A DNA stretch of 64,000 bases from Datisca glomerata (Eukaryota > Streptophyta > Magnoliopsida > Cucurbitales > Datiscaceae). Each line of letters opens with the position of its first letter. The stretch's first letter is position 1. Under the pieces are notes generated by a model. It saw only the letters and a list, made by a program, of their open reading frames with translations, had not been told where the DNA came from and did not search any database. Location of the stretch: the NCBI GenBank assembly GCA_003255025.1, contig QANY01005609.1:791152-855151 (forward strand), given 5' to 3'. A program made the position numbers and the translations under genes. Below, piece after piece: positions 11,211 to 21,715 of the stretch.

Positions 11211-11319
11211 CGCTAACATGAACATGACAGATTGGGTGTCACCATGTTCATGTTAGCGTCCTTGAGGTTCAGATAATCTTAAGTGACATCAAGTTTCAGG
11301 ACACCCAATCTGTCATGTT
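11211..11319. repeat. Two overlapping perfect inverted repeats in the solo LTR
   Basis: Arm pair 1 is CGCTAACATGAACATG (11211-11226) with its exact reverse complement at 11243-11258. Arm pair 2 is AACATGACAGATTGGGTGT (11221-11239) with its exact reverse complement at 11301-11319. The left arms overlap, so a transcript could form only one of the two stems at a time. Confidence 0.93.
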
Positions 11320-12434
11320 CAAGTTACAAGTTCAAGTTCAAGTTGTGAAACAGTTCTGATTATGTTGTATAAGTATTGGCATGTATAAGTACAAGTTCAA
11401 GTTATATGTTAATCATGAAATCTATGTGTTGTTACGAGTATTTTATGTGACCTGTGAACGTGTGAAATACATTTGCATGAGTTATATGTTTACATTTATG
11501 TCATGTGAAACTCATTAGTATGTGAATTTACTTACTGAGTATTTTTAATACTCACCCCCATAGATGATTGTGTTGCAGATGATGGCGAGCAGTATGAGTG
11601 AGGGACTGCCATAGCAAGCAAGCACGATTATGATTTCTAAGTTTAATTATGACTTCTGTTGACTTCAGTTATTTCATGTATTTATGAATATTTATTTTTA
11701 ATCTTTCATGTCATATGGATTTTCGTGCTTCACTTATTTTACAGTTTAATGAATCATTTATTTCAGTTTAATGAGTTAATATTATTTTAAAATAATTTTT
11801 ATGCTTACGCTATTTAAAGTTAAAAATTAGGGCAAAATTATGATTTTCGATTTGGAGATTTTCTCAAATTAGGATTTCAATTGAATTGAGAAATTTTTGA
11901 TTTTTGAAATTTCAAGCATATTTAACCCTCGGGAATTGGGGCATTACATGGGCAGACTAGAAAGCTAAATCTCTACTCGAAACATGAAAAAGAAAAGATC
12001 TATCATTCAACTTCAGGGCCTAATGTTTAAAACTAAAGAACACCTGCCAATAAATAAGAAGCCAGAGAGTAGGAGATAAACAAATGGTCATCTATAGGCA
12101 ATCGATTGTCAAGAAAGCTCAAGACCAACATAGAACGAGAATGATGATATACTGATTCCAAACGATACTTGACCAATAGAGCACAAGCTGGTTACACCAC
12201 AACTATGTGTAAGTCTCTTTATAGGAAACCATGGCATCCATGGAAAAAAGCCAAGCAAGAGAATCACCATAGGAAAGATATCAACCTTTTTAATACAATT
12301 ACATCAATCTAGAAATCTCTCATTGAACTCCTCATGAAGAACCCATTTTATGTCCACAATGTAATTTGAAATGCGTGCATTATGAGAAGCAGCCACAATA
12401 TTTTGATTCACAATTCACAGAGAATACTAGCAAT

Positions 12435-12732
12435 TCTCTCTCTCCCCCTTTCTCTCCCTCTCTCTCTACCTCTCTCTCTCTCACTCTCACTCTCACTCTC
12501 TCTATCTCTCTCTCTAAGTCACTCTCTCTCTATCCCCCTCTCTCTCACACTCTCTCCCCCACTCTCCCTCTCTCTTTCTATCCCCCTCTCTCCCTCCCTC
12601 TCTCTCTCTCTCTCTCTCGCACTCTCTCTCTATCTCACACACACAAACTCTCTCTCCCTCTCTCTTTCTCTATCTTGCTCTCTCTCATTCTCTCTCCCGC
12701 TCTCTCTCTCCCTCTCTCTCTCACTCACACAC
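12435..12732. repeat. CT microsatellite in unit 3
   Basis: About 300 bp of interrupted (CT)n with ACACACA runs, positionally equivalent to the tracts in units 1 and 2. Open frames of 127 and 157 residues across it are artefacts. Confidence 0.95.
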
Positions 12733-13910
12733 CTAACCATTTCTCCTCCAAAAGTTTTTATCTGAGTCAACACCAATCGACCAAACACTCGCATTGTGTA
12801 AAACACCAAAGCGAGCTTGCAGGAAGGCCAAAAAAATGAGCAAATATATCTTGTAGCAGGTTGATGTAAACTATCTAGGTAGTGATCCCGAAGATAAGAG
12901 AACACAAACGGATCAGAAGTTAACAACTTCCATATTACTTTTTAAGAAAAGCGTCATTGAGAGGACCAGTATCATTAAACCCAAATCCTAGAAGAAAATG
13001 TGGATGGATGTATTTGCGAGCTTCTGTTATATGTTATCATTTTTTAGATTTTTACCATGCAGAGTTTTTCTGATTTTTTAGTTAGTGTGTTTCATGTGAA
13101 TGGTATTCGGTTCATTGGTAGTGATCAACTTCTACTATATGTTATGATTTGTTTTGTTGAAAAATAGTACTATGCTAAACTTCTGTAAAGATTAATCTAC
13201 CGGCTAATCAGTTTGGATTGTGAATAGAGGATGAATTTGGTAATCTGATGTAAGTAGGTTAATGAGAAAAATCAAGGATAATGAAGGTGAAAGTGGGTAC
13301 AATTCCTTCAACAATTGTGAAAAAAAGTGAGATAGATTGTGAGTGTTTATGTTTAAACTTATAATTGGGAATTGTAATTTTTGGCCTTTAATTAATGTTT
13401 GAAATTTGTATTTCAAATATGTCAAACTAAACATAAAGAAGAAAGTTTATTAGGTCCTTTATCATCAGATAAATTGAAGATAACTTCATTTCATGTTGAG
13501 TGTCATAAGACACAAATGCATATCTATAACTCTTTTAAATAATTTTAGAACACATGTTTTCTACCAGTATCTGAAGTGTACATAAATGAGTTATGAGGAA
13601 AAACTTTTTTTGACAAAAATTATCTCAGGAGTAACTAGCCTTGCAAAGTAAACTATCGATGGAAGTTCAAAATTTTGGACGACATTATATAAATTATGTT
13701 TAGAATTCCTAAATTTCCCTCTATATACATAATAACTATATATTCTAAATTAGTTATATACTATATTGAATAATTAATTGTTAAACTACTTATAATTTAT
13801 TTCTAGTTAATTCTGACATGATTGTTTGTTAGACTTTTATAAATTTTTTTCATTAATATAATCAATTTTGTAACTTAAATTTATTACGATAACATACTTT
13901 ACATATATAA

Positions 13911-14307
13911 CCCACGTGCCTAATGCTATTTGAGTTAGAGCAAGCTAGTGATGCTTTCAACTATTAGACTCTCGCCGTCTAAGCTGAAACACACCACCAC
14001 TTCGCATAGTAGATGACGCTTTTATTGCTTTCCCACAACATTATTTTTACAGTATAGGCTGCTACCATTTCAGTCAGCGCTACGGCTGGAATCACTTTCC
14101 CTTTCTTTTCCACTCACTACTAATGTGTTTCAATTCGCCATGTTGTCTCTTGTCTGCCAATGGATTCAACACCGAATTGAATGGTATCTATTCAGAAATC
14201 TCCAGATATACACTTATTTTTAACTCCTCGAAGTATTTTGTCGCTGACTACGCCCTTTCTCGTCTCTGGGAGCCTAGGTAGCCACTATAAGCCTTTTCTT
14301 GTTTGAA
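13911..14307 (-). pseudogene. Nuclear plastid DNA insert: 5' end of 23S rRNA
   Basis: Read on the minus strand, this follows the first roughly 400 nt of plastid 23S rRNA. The 5' end is at about 14307 (TTCAAACAAGAAAAGGCTTA), then TACCTAGGCTCCCAGAGACG, GGCAGACAAGAGACAACATG and, at the far end, GGCACGTGGG. Many positions differ from my memory of the plastid sequence, mostly G-to-A and C-to-T, as expected of methylated nuclear plastid DNA. The corresponding part of unit 2 (around 7200) has no such insert. It cannot be a working rRNA gene: it is truncated and mutated. Confidence 0.88.
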
Positions 14308-14453
14308 CCTCACACTTCACTTCTTAACTTTAAAGTTATGTCATCCTAAGTTACTGCTAAATAAAAAAAGATCTTAACAACGTCATAGATCGAAGTGTTG
14401 TATCGAAAAGATGGAGTGCCACATATAGCTTTGTATCGGTTAAGTTCACAAGT
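14308..14453 (-). pseudogene. Plastid trnA-rrn23 spacer part of the insert
   Basis: Between the 23S start and the trnA exon, the minus strand carries the plastid spacer. It includes AACTTAACCGATACAAAGCT and a decayed TAAGATCTTT...GGATGACATA stretch, in the order and spacing of the plastid rRNA operon. This collinearity supports one inserted plastid fragment rather than chance similarity. Confidence 0.8.
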
Positions 14454-14515
14454 TGGAGATAAGCAGACTCGAACCACCGACATCCGCCATAGGGTAAACC
14501 ACCGCCTCTAATCCT
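14454..14515 (-). pseudogene. Plastid trnA-UGC 3' exon and intron end (relic)
   Basis: Minus-strand GGCGGATGTCGGTGGTTCGA continues to the acceptor end GTCTGCTTATCTCC. It is preceded by GAGGCGGTGGTTTACCCTAT, which is the end of the group II intron of plastid trnA-UGC. The 5' exon is absent, so no tRNA can be made. It marks the proximal edge of the insert near 14515. Confidence 0.83.
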
Positions 14516-14774
14516 TGATTAAAATTACGTATACACCACAAGCTATCATGTGCCTTCATATATAATATCTTGTTCATGTTATGAGGAGAGAAAATATGAG
14601 TTCTTGAAAGTTGCAAGCATGACATAGAATAGTATTGAGTTTTTTAACATTCTAGGAGTACATAAGCCTTTTTACACCTAGAAATTCATCCACCACGAAG
14701 ACCAATTGGGCCGCATGTCACTTTCATTTATTATTGAAGTAATCTAAGAATACATAATAAAAACTTTTGTTTAT
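14516..14774. other. Unassigned insert sequence next to the plastid relic
   Basis: This stretch is also absent from unit 2, which rejoins at about 14775 (CATATAAAGATAAATATCAC). I do not recognise it. It may be filler DNA or a further, more decayed organelle piece. Confidence 0.4.
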
Positions 14775-15011
14775 TTTTCATGAAAAAACATATAAAGATA
14801 AATATCACATATATTTATGTTACATGGATAGTTGCAATAATCTTCAAACAGTAGTACAGGTAGTGAAAGGTTTACGCATTCATATAGGAACTCAATTCAC
14901 ACACAACCACAGCTACATAATCAAATTCAAACAAAACCCAAGTAGAGCTCATAACAGTCTTGACTTTATTTCCATATAATTATATAGAGAATAAGTAGTG
15001 ATTCCAACAAT

Positions 15012-15829
15012 TTATGCCTTGGCAAAGTGTGAATCAATATCTCTAGTAATACCAATCATTAGGTCAAGATACTTGACTGGATCAGGGACATCCTCCTTCA
15101 CTTTCTCATAAATTAAGGTCAATTTTGCCAACCTTTCATTGCCTTTTGGTGTACCTTGATAGGTTCCTTTGAAGGTCTTGTAATGGTTTAAGACAGTTGA
15201 TTCTTCCACTCCAGTTAGGATTGCTGCTCTTTTCTCATCATCAAATTCAACTCTCTCTTTGAAGACCTCAGTTTTTCGGTCTAAAATATTGATGATTTGG
15301 AGTTAGAGATAAAAGAATGAAAGAATTATGAGCACACAAAAGGAAAAGTCTAGCTAATGCATCAAATCTTATCAAAGAGATGTACCCCAACCCAGAGATC
15401 TCTATTGTAATAGCAAGAAGATTGAACTAGGAATGAAATAAGTAACACCCGAACCTGGGTAGTAAAAATCAAAATAATTTTGAAATTCCACATACCTTTT
15501 CCGGCACTAGTACGAGAAAGTGAATAATAATTAACGACGTTTCCGTAAGTGTAAATATTAAAATAATCTATTTTACTAACCTTTTCATTTTAGATCTCCC
15601 AACTGAGTTTCCTAGATTTAGGTCAGAAGTCATTGCACTTACGAACCGTATAATTCCAGATCTTAATTCAGCCATGAGAATCCCAGTCACCTTCATGCAG
15701 ATTTACTTCTTGAATAAAGCCAGGAGAGATGTTAGGAACATGGTGAGCTTGTCCCTTGAAGATTTTGTAATATTTATCAGCAGGTGCATTTATATCAATT
15801 TCTGCCTCTAATTTACCAGCTAGAACCAT
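15012..15829 (-). pseudogene. MLP/Bet v 1 family copy B, disrupted
   Basis: The structure equals copy A: exon 1 15643-15829 (187 nt) and exon 2 15012-15280 (269 nt), with acceptor TTTTAG retained. Codon 54, a Ser TCA in copy A, is TGA here (15668-15670), so translation would end after 53 residues. The last exon base at the donor changed from G to C (TTC/GTAAGTG). Exon 2 remains open (FKERVEFDDEKRAAILTGVE ... RDIDSHFAKA) with a few replacements such as G-to-E after TGVE and S-to-R in GNERL. The intron lacks the hAT insert of copy A. The promoter TATA box and G-box are conserved. It is probably a recent pseudogene; a sequencing error at the stop is the alternative, though the second change argues for relaxed constraint. 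Confidence 0.88.
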
Positions 15830-15925
15830 TCTTTCAAGTCACTAGGAAATTCTCTGGTGAAGCTTTGAAATAGAAATATATTTACCGCAGAAGGAAAATT
15901 GATGAAGAAGATTGGTTTTTTGGGG

Positions 15926-15935
15926 CTATTTATAG
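15926..15935 (-). promoter_or_regulatory. TATA box of MLP copy B
   Basis: CTATAAATAG on the minus strand at the same distance from the ATG as in copy A. A CACGTG G-box is also kept at 16005-16010. Confidence 0.65.
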
Positions 15936-16437
15936 AGGTCATAAGGAATGTTGTACTCTTTCATTAGAAATCAGTTTGGTATATTCTAATTAAAATATCT
16001 ATGACACGTGAATCGTGCACATAGCAAAATGTACTTAAAGGATTTGCAATTCAATAGAACTAGGTGGTTTTGGTTCAGAGGAATATATTGTAGTGTAATT
16101 GAATAAAATGCTAATTGAATTGAGAATGAAAATGCAAAATGAGAAAAAAATGTATCATAAGGGTGAGACGGTGCGAATTAATAAGGAATGAAATGAGAAT
16201 TCATGAGTGAGATAAAGAGATTGAGATTTCATGTATGCAACGAATTGTTTCATTTCTAAACAACCCAAAATAATAAATAAACACAAAGAATTGGGCATTT
16301 CTAATAAAATTCTCGTTACACTCTCATTCCATTCTTTCAAATGAAACATGACCTTGCACTAAAAACATATGAAAGGACATTTATAAGAAATCACAATTAT
16401 TTTCATTTCATTCATTTAAACCAAACACCACTGAACA

Positions 16438-16750
16438 TGTATAAAACCTGCACCATACCACGTAGATGAAAATGGTCAATCCAGAAGCAGTGAGGAAATC
16501 CCGTACAAGAACGGGAAGGAGGAGATCTGAGTCAAGAGAAAACATCAAGCGGCTGCAACTGATTTGGTGACTGCAAGATTAGGAGATGAGACAATTGAGC
16601 AAAATGGATGGAGTGAAGAGTCCCACACAACTAAAAAATTTACTCAGTGCATTGACTACTCTCTCTCTCTCTCTCACTCGAGAATCTCTTGGTCATTTCT
16701 CACTAATTAATAACAAGATTTCATTGGTGTGGAGGAAAAAATCTTTTACA
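16438..16750 (+). repeat. 5' LTR of the Tat element
   Basis: Begins TGTATAAAACCTGCACC and ends ATCTTTTACA, about 313 bp. Its first 60 bp recur after the polypurine tract at 26763 and its first 185 bp recur at 9261. A CT microsatellite sits at 16660-16678. The start is set by the three-way match, the end by the following primer site. Confidence 0.65.
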
Positions 16751-16751
16751 A

Positions 16752-16771
16752 TTTGGTGCTTTCAATGGGAG
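16752..16771 (+). other. Primer-binding site of the Tat element
   Basis: TTTGGTGCTTTCAATGGGA follows the LTR end directly. Athila/Tat-type elements commonly have TTTGGTGCCGTC...GGGA at this place. The tRNA species is not certain. Confidence 0.55.
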
Positions 16772-17053
16772 ACGAAAGAAAACCTTGAGAAACCCACCCC
16801 AAAAATACTAAATATGCCTAGAACCAGATCAAACACGGCTGTGAATCAAGACAACAAGATAAGAAATGGAGACGATCAGGTGGATCAACCAACTCCATCG
16901 ACATAAATGCTACAAACAATCCTAAACAGAATGCAGGAAATGGAAAGGAGAAACACGAAGATGCTATACAGCGCATGGCAGATTGTCCAGGACCAGATTA
17001 ACATGTTTCAGTAAGAGCTGGCAAGGACACGTGCTGAAGTTAGTCAAATGGTG

Positions 17054-20000
17054 AATAACGAGGAACGAGAAATCCAATTGAGGGGCGGGTGGGGGGGCAA
17101 CAGGTAAGATGTAAGACAAGAAAACCACGAGGATAGTACGAGTGTGCACGAGATGAGGTAGAAGTCCAATCCCAAAACCACGTGAAGGAGGCTACGAGAG
17201 AAGCTCGCCAGTCCCGGGTCATAACAAAAGAGGCGGGGGAGGAATTATTGGACCTCAAAATGATGGAAATATGAAACTTGAGAAGTACGGGAAAGACCGA
17301 CCTCGAATCCCTCACCCGTACTCTATTAAGTCCTGAAATCTTGACGACACTCGTACCTAGAAATTTTGTGGCCCCCAAATTTAAATGTTACGAAGGAAAA
17401 ACAGACCCCGTTGACAACCTCCGGCGATTCAGACAAGTAATGGCGGTATATCAACACGAGTATAAATTAATGTGTAGGATGTTCCCTACCAGCTTGGACG
17501 GGACAACTCTGAAATGGTATCATTCCTTCCCTACGCATTCGATTACTAAATTTACTTTAATGTAATCTGTCTTCCTAGAATAGTACTCTACCTATTGAGC
17601 GGTCATCAATAGTACTCTACCTATTGAGCGGTCATCGAGGGGAGTCTCTACGGGAATACACCTTCATATTTAAGGACTAAATGGTAAAAGTTGATAGCTA
17701 TAATGATCGAGTTTCCAGACTGGCCTTCAGACGGAGGTTAGACCTAAACTTACCCTTGTTCAAAGATCTATCTAAAATGAAGTTCCTGCCCATGGCAGAA
17801 ATCTTTCAGCGGGGCGCAAGCCTACATTACTCTGGAGAAAGATAAAAGAAGCCTGCTGAAGGCCGCCGAACGAAAAACTTAGTAGCCAAGAAAATAGGAA
17901 AGAAATTCGAAATCTTAAAGGAAAAAGTCTAATAGAATTGAAAGAGAATACAAGAAGCTGCAATTAGGAGAGAATGGGATATCGAAGGCAGGACTCAGAA
18001 AGGGTACATCTGAGATATAAGGTCTACATCGATATGATCAAGGACAACTTTTGGCCCAAGAGACCGGCCATGCTTACAAAAGAACCAAGTTACAAGGATA
18101 AAGACAAGTACTGCTCCTTTCACAGGAGCATCGGACATTACACGAGGGATTCTTTCTAGCTTAAGGACTGCATCGAACAGCTGATCAAGGATGGGTACCT
18201 CAGGCAGTTCGTGAAAAAAGAAGAACAAAAATGGGAAACAGAAATGGATAATCACTAGGGATATAAGAGAGACAACGGGAAACAACTGCTTCACATTGTC
18301 AACATGGTTATTGCACTCATAGAACAAGAATAACGAGGAACGAGAAATCCAATTGAGGGGCGGGTGGGGGGGGGGGNNNNNNNNNNNNNNNNNNNNNNNN
18401 NNGGGGGGCAACAGGTAAGATGTAAGACAAGAAAACCACGAGGATAGTAGGAGTGTGCACGAGAGGTGGTAGAAGTCGAATCCCAAAACTACGTGAAGGA
18501 GGCTACGAGAGAAGCTCGCCAGTCCCGGGTCATAACAAAAGAGACGGGGGACGAATTATTGGACCTGAAAATGATGGAAATATGAAACCTGAGAAGTACG
18601 GGAAAGACCGACCTCGAATCCCTCACCCGTACTCTATTAAGTCCTGAAATCTTGGCGACACTCATACCTAGAAAATTTGTGGCCCCCAAATTTAAATCTT
18701 ACGAAGGAATAACAGACCCCTTTGACAACCTCCGGTGATTCAGACAAATAATGGTGCTATATCAACACGAGTATAAACTAATATGTAGGATGTTCCCTAC
18801 CAGCTTGGACGGGACAACTCTGAAATGGTATCATTCCTTCCCTACGCATTCGATTACTAAATTTACTGTTATGTAATCTGTCTTCCTAGAATAATACTCT
18901 ACCTATTGAGCGGTCATCGAGGACACATAGTATCTACGGGAATACACCTTCATATTTAAGGACTAAATGGTAAAAGTTGAGAGCTGTAATGATCGAGTTT
19001 CGAGACTGGCCTTCAGACGGAGGTTAGACCTAAACTCACCCTTGTTCAAAGATCTATCTAAAATGAAGTTGCTGCCCATGGCAGAAATCTTTCAGCGGGC
19101 ATTACTCTGGAGAAAGATAAAAGAAGCCTGCAAAAGGCCGCCGAACGAAAAACTGAGTAGCCAAGAAAATAGGAAAGAAGTTGGAAATCTAAAAGGAAAA
19201 AGTCTAATAGAATTGTAAGAGAATACAGGAAGCTGCAAGTAGGAGAGAATGAGATATCGAAGGCAGGACTCAGAAAGGGTACATCTGAGATATAAGGTCT
19301 ACATGGATATGATCAAGGACAACTTTTGGCCCAAGAGACCGGCCATGCTTACAAAAGAACCAAGTTACAAGGATAAAGACAAGTACTTCTCCTTTCACAG
19401 GAGAATCGAACAGCTGATTAGGGGGTTCTTTGCAGATTAAGGACTGCATCGAATAGTTGATCAAGGATGGGTACCTCCGGCAGTTTGTGAAAAAAGAAGA
19501 ACAAAAACGGGAAACAGAAATGGATAATCACTAGGGATATAAGAGAGACAACGGGAAACAACTGCTCCACATTGTCAACACGGTTATTGCACTCATAGAA
19601 CAAGAATAACGAGGAACGAAAAATCCAATTGAGGGGCGGGTGGGGGGGGGGGGGNAATTGAGGGGCGGGTGGGGGGGCAACAGGTAAGATGTAAGACAAG
19701 AAAACCACGAGGATAGTACGAGTGTGCACGAGATGAGGTAGAAGTCCAATCCCAAAACCACGTGAAGGAGGCTACGAGAGAAGCTCGCCAGTCCCGGGTC
19801 ATAACAAAAGAGGCGGGGGAGGAATTATTGGACCTAAAAATGATGGAAATATGAAACATGAGAAATACAGGAAAGACCGACCTCGAATCCCTCACCCGTA
19901 CTCTATTAAGTCCTGAAATCTTGGCGACACTCGTACCTAGAAATTTTGTGGCCCTCAAATTTAAATGTTACGAAGGAATAACAGACCCCTTTGACAACCT

Positions 20001-20913
20001 CCGGCGATTCAGACAAGTAATGGCGCTATATCAACACGAGTATAAACTAATGTGTAGGATGTTCCCTACCAGCTTGGACGGGACAACTCTGAAATGGTAT
20101 CATTCCTTCCCTACGCATTCGATTACTAAATTTACTGTTATGTAATATGTCTTCCTAGAATAGTACTCTACCTATTGAGCGGTCATCAAGGACACATAGT
20201 ATCTCTTACAATTTTTTCCAAGAGAGGGGAGTCTCTACGGGAATACACCTTCATATTAAAGGACTAAATGGTAAAAGTTGAGAGCTGTAATGATCGAGTT
20301 TCCAGACTAGCCTTCAGACGGAGGTTAGACCTAAACTCACCCTTGTTGAAAGATCTATCTAAAATGAAGTTGCTGCCCATGGAAGAAATCTTTCAGCGGG
20401 GCGCAAGCCTACATTACTCTGGAGAAAGATAAAAGAAGCCTGCTAAAGGCCGCCGAATGAAAAACTGAGTAGCCAAGAAAATACGAAAGAAGTTCGAAAT
20501 CTAAAAGGAAAAAGTCTAATAGAATTGAAAGAGAATACAGGAAGTTGCAAGTAGGAGAGAATGGGATATTAAAGGCAGGACTCAGAAAGGGTACATCTGA
20601 GATATAAGGTCTACATCGATATGATCAAGGACAACTTTTGGCCCAAGAGACCGGCCATGCTTACAAAAGAACCAAGTTACAAGGATAAAGACAAGTACTA
20701 CTCCTTTCACAGGAGCATCGGACATTACACGAGGGATTCTTTCTAGCTTAAGGACTGCATCGAACAGCTGATCAAGGATGGGTACCTCAGGCAGTTCGTG
20801 AAAAAAGAAGAACAAAAATGGGAAACAGAAATGGATAATCACTAGGGATATAAGAGAGACAACGAGAAACAACTGCTCCACATTGTCAACACGGTTATTG
20901 CGCGCATAGAACA
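17054..20913 (+). repeat. Three tandem copies of a 1.28-kb gag segment
   Basis: Copies are 17054-18328, 18329-19604 and about 19656-20913. Each begins in AATAACGAGGAACGA...GGGGCGGGTGGGG and ends in CTCATAGAACAA or its variant. They differ by indels: copy 1 has a 29-bp local duplication (17580-17637); copy 2 lacks part of GGGGCGCAAGCCTACATTAC and of CGGACATTACACGAGG; copy 3 keeps CTCTTACAATTTTTTCCAAG, lost from both others. Junctions coincide with a poly-G run and Ns, so real tandem duplication and assembly joining of paralogues both remain possible. Confidence 0.88.
18377..18402. other. Assembly gap (26 N)
   Basis: N run inside a poly-G stretch at the junction of gag copies 1 and 2. A single N at 19655 marks the junction of copies 2 and 3. 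Confidence 0.99.
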
Positions 20914-20939
20914 ATAAGGGAAAACGAGGAAGTAAAGCA

Positions 20940-21433
20940 AGATGAATTATAAAACGCCAATGTTTTGAAATCGCCTAGAAGAACCCCTAAGCGTCAGTGG
21001 GAATCCGCCACTGGTATTCGACGATCTGGACTTAGAGGATGACATGAATCACAATGATGCTCTCGTCATTTCGATACAAGTCAGCAACTGCTTACTAAGG
21101 AGTGTCTTGGTTGACAACGGGAATGCAGTGAATATTTTATATTGGACAACCTTGGAAAGAATGTCAATAGGAGAACATGAGTTGCAAGCAACTTCATAAC
21201 CGTTCATAAGCTTCAATAGAGCCATCAACTACTCAGAGGGAACCCTTGTCCTCCCAGGGAATGCAGATCCCTTCAACTATATGACTGAGTTCATGATACT
21301 AAGCACATTGTCCCCGTATAATGCTATCTTGGGAAGAACCTGGCTCCACAAAATGAAAGCTGTCCCTTCAACTTTCTACCAAGTACTAAAATATCTTACA
21401 CCAGAGGGGGTTAAAATGATAAGGGGAGATTAA
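20940..21433 (+). pseudogene. Tat aspartic protease domain
   Basis: The frame reads DALVISIQVSNCLLRSVLVD, then NGNAVNILYW: the catalytic motif is DNG, a common form in Tat elements in place of DTG. The downstream ILGRTWLHKMKAVPSTFYQV is the conserved ILGR segment. At least two stops interrupt it (near 21199 and 21432). It would process the gag-pol polyprotein if intact. Confidence 0.75.
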
Positions 21434-21715
21434 GCCGCTGCCCGCATCTACTCCATGACTGCTCTGGAATTCGTCAAGAAGAGGGACCTACAGATTTATA
21501 GCAATCACAGAGAGATGCGGAAGATGGCCTCAGATACGAGGCGAGGGAAGAAAACAGAACTTGTATGCTTGGAGGAAGGGACCCAGAAGCTGACAAATGT
21601 TGGTACCCGTCTCGAAAGAAGTGAAAAAAGTTAGTGAAATTCTTGAGGGGAAACAAGGATGTGTTCACAATTATGGCACAGGAGATGCTAGACATCCACG
21701 AAGAAGTCATTTGTC

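Larger units (their letters stand above)
9708..11948. mobile_element. Solo LTR-like element, 2.24 kb
   Basis: It starts TGTAATACCC and ends GGGGCATTACA, so has TG...CA ends within short inverted repeats. It is flanked by an exact 5-bp duplication TGGGC (9703-9707 and 11949-11953). The uninterrupted site is present in unit 1 (CCACATAGGCAAACTAG, about 3946) and copy 0 (about 2487). There are no gag or pol genes, no primer site and no second LTR. Size, ends and target duplication fit a solo LTR from a long-LTR gypsy family left by LTR-LTR recombination. A non-autonomous element is the alternative. Confidence 0.85.
9535..16437. repeat. Segmental duplication unit 3 (with MLP copy B)
   Basis: Unit 3 begins with the RNase H-upstream segment (9535-9707), is interrupted by a solo LTR (9708-11948), and resumes at 11949 with the continuation seen in unit 1 at about 3953. 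It then carries its own CT tract, a plastid-DNA insert and MLP copy B, up to the LTR start at 16438. Confidence 0.85.
16814..20913 (+). pseudogene. Tat gag, with its middle and C-terminal parts present three times
   Basis: Gag begins MPRTRSNTAVNQDNK at 16814. The retrotransposon gag domain is seen as FKCYEGKTDPVDNLRRF and CRMFPTSLDGTTLKWYHSF at 17300-17565. The C-terminal nucleic-acid-binding part is seen as KYCSFHRSIGHYTRD...LKDCIEQLIKDGYL at about 18100-18215. These recur at 18600-19480 and 19880-20800. Every copy has stops and frameshifts, for example TAG inside the DSF-LKD segment. Gag would package element RNA; none of the copies is functional. Confidence 0.8.

Noticed and set aside
13911..14515. 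A functional rRNA or tRNA gene
   Set aside because: The 23S piece is a truncated 5' end, the tRNA lacks its 5' exon, and both are heavily mutated.
17995..19958. Minus-strand open frames of 60-163 residues across the gag copies
   Set aside because: They are antisense shadows of the repeated gag; several run through Ns and proline runs caused by poly-G.
17054..20913. A CRISPR-like or satellite array
   Set aside because: The repeats are 1.28-kb gag copies with coding motifs, not short repeats with unique spacers.
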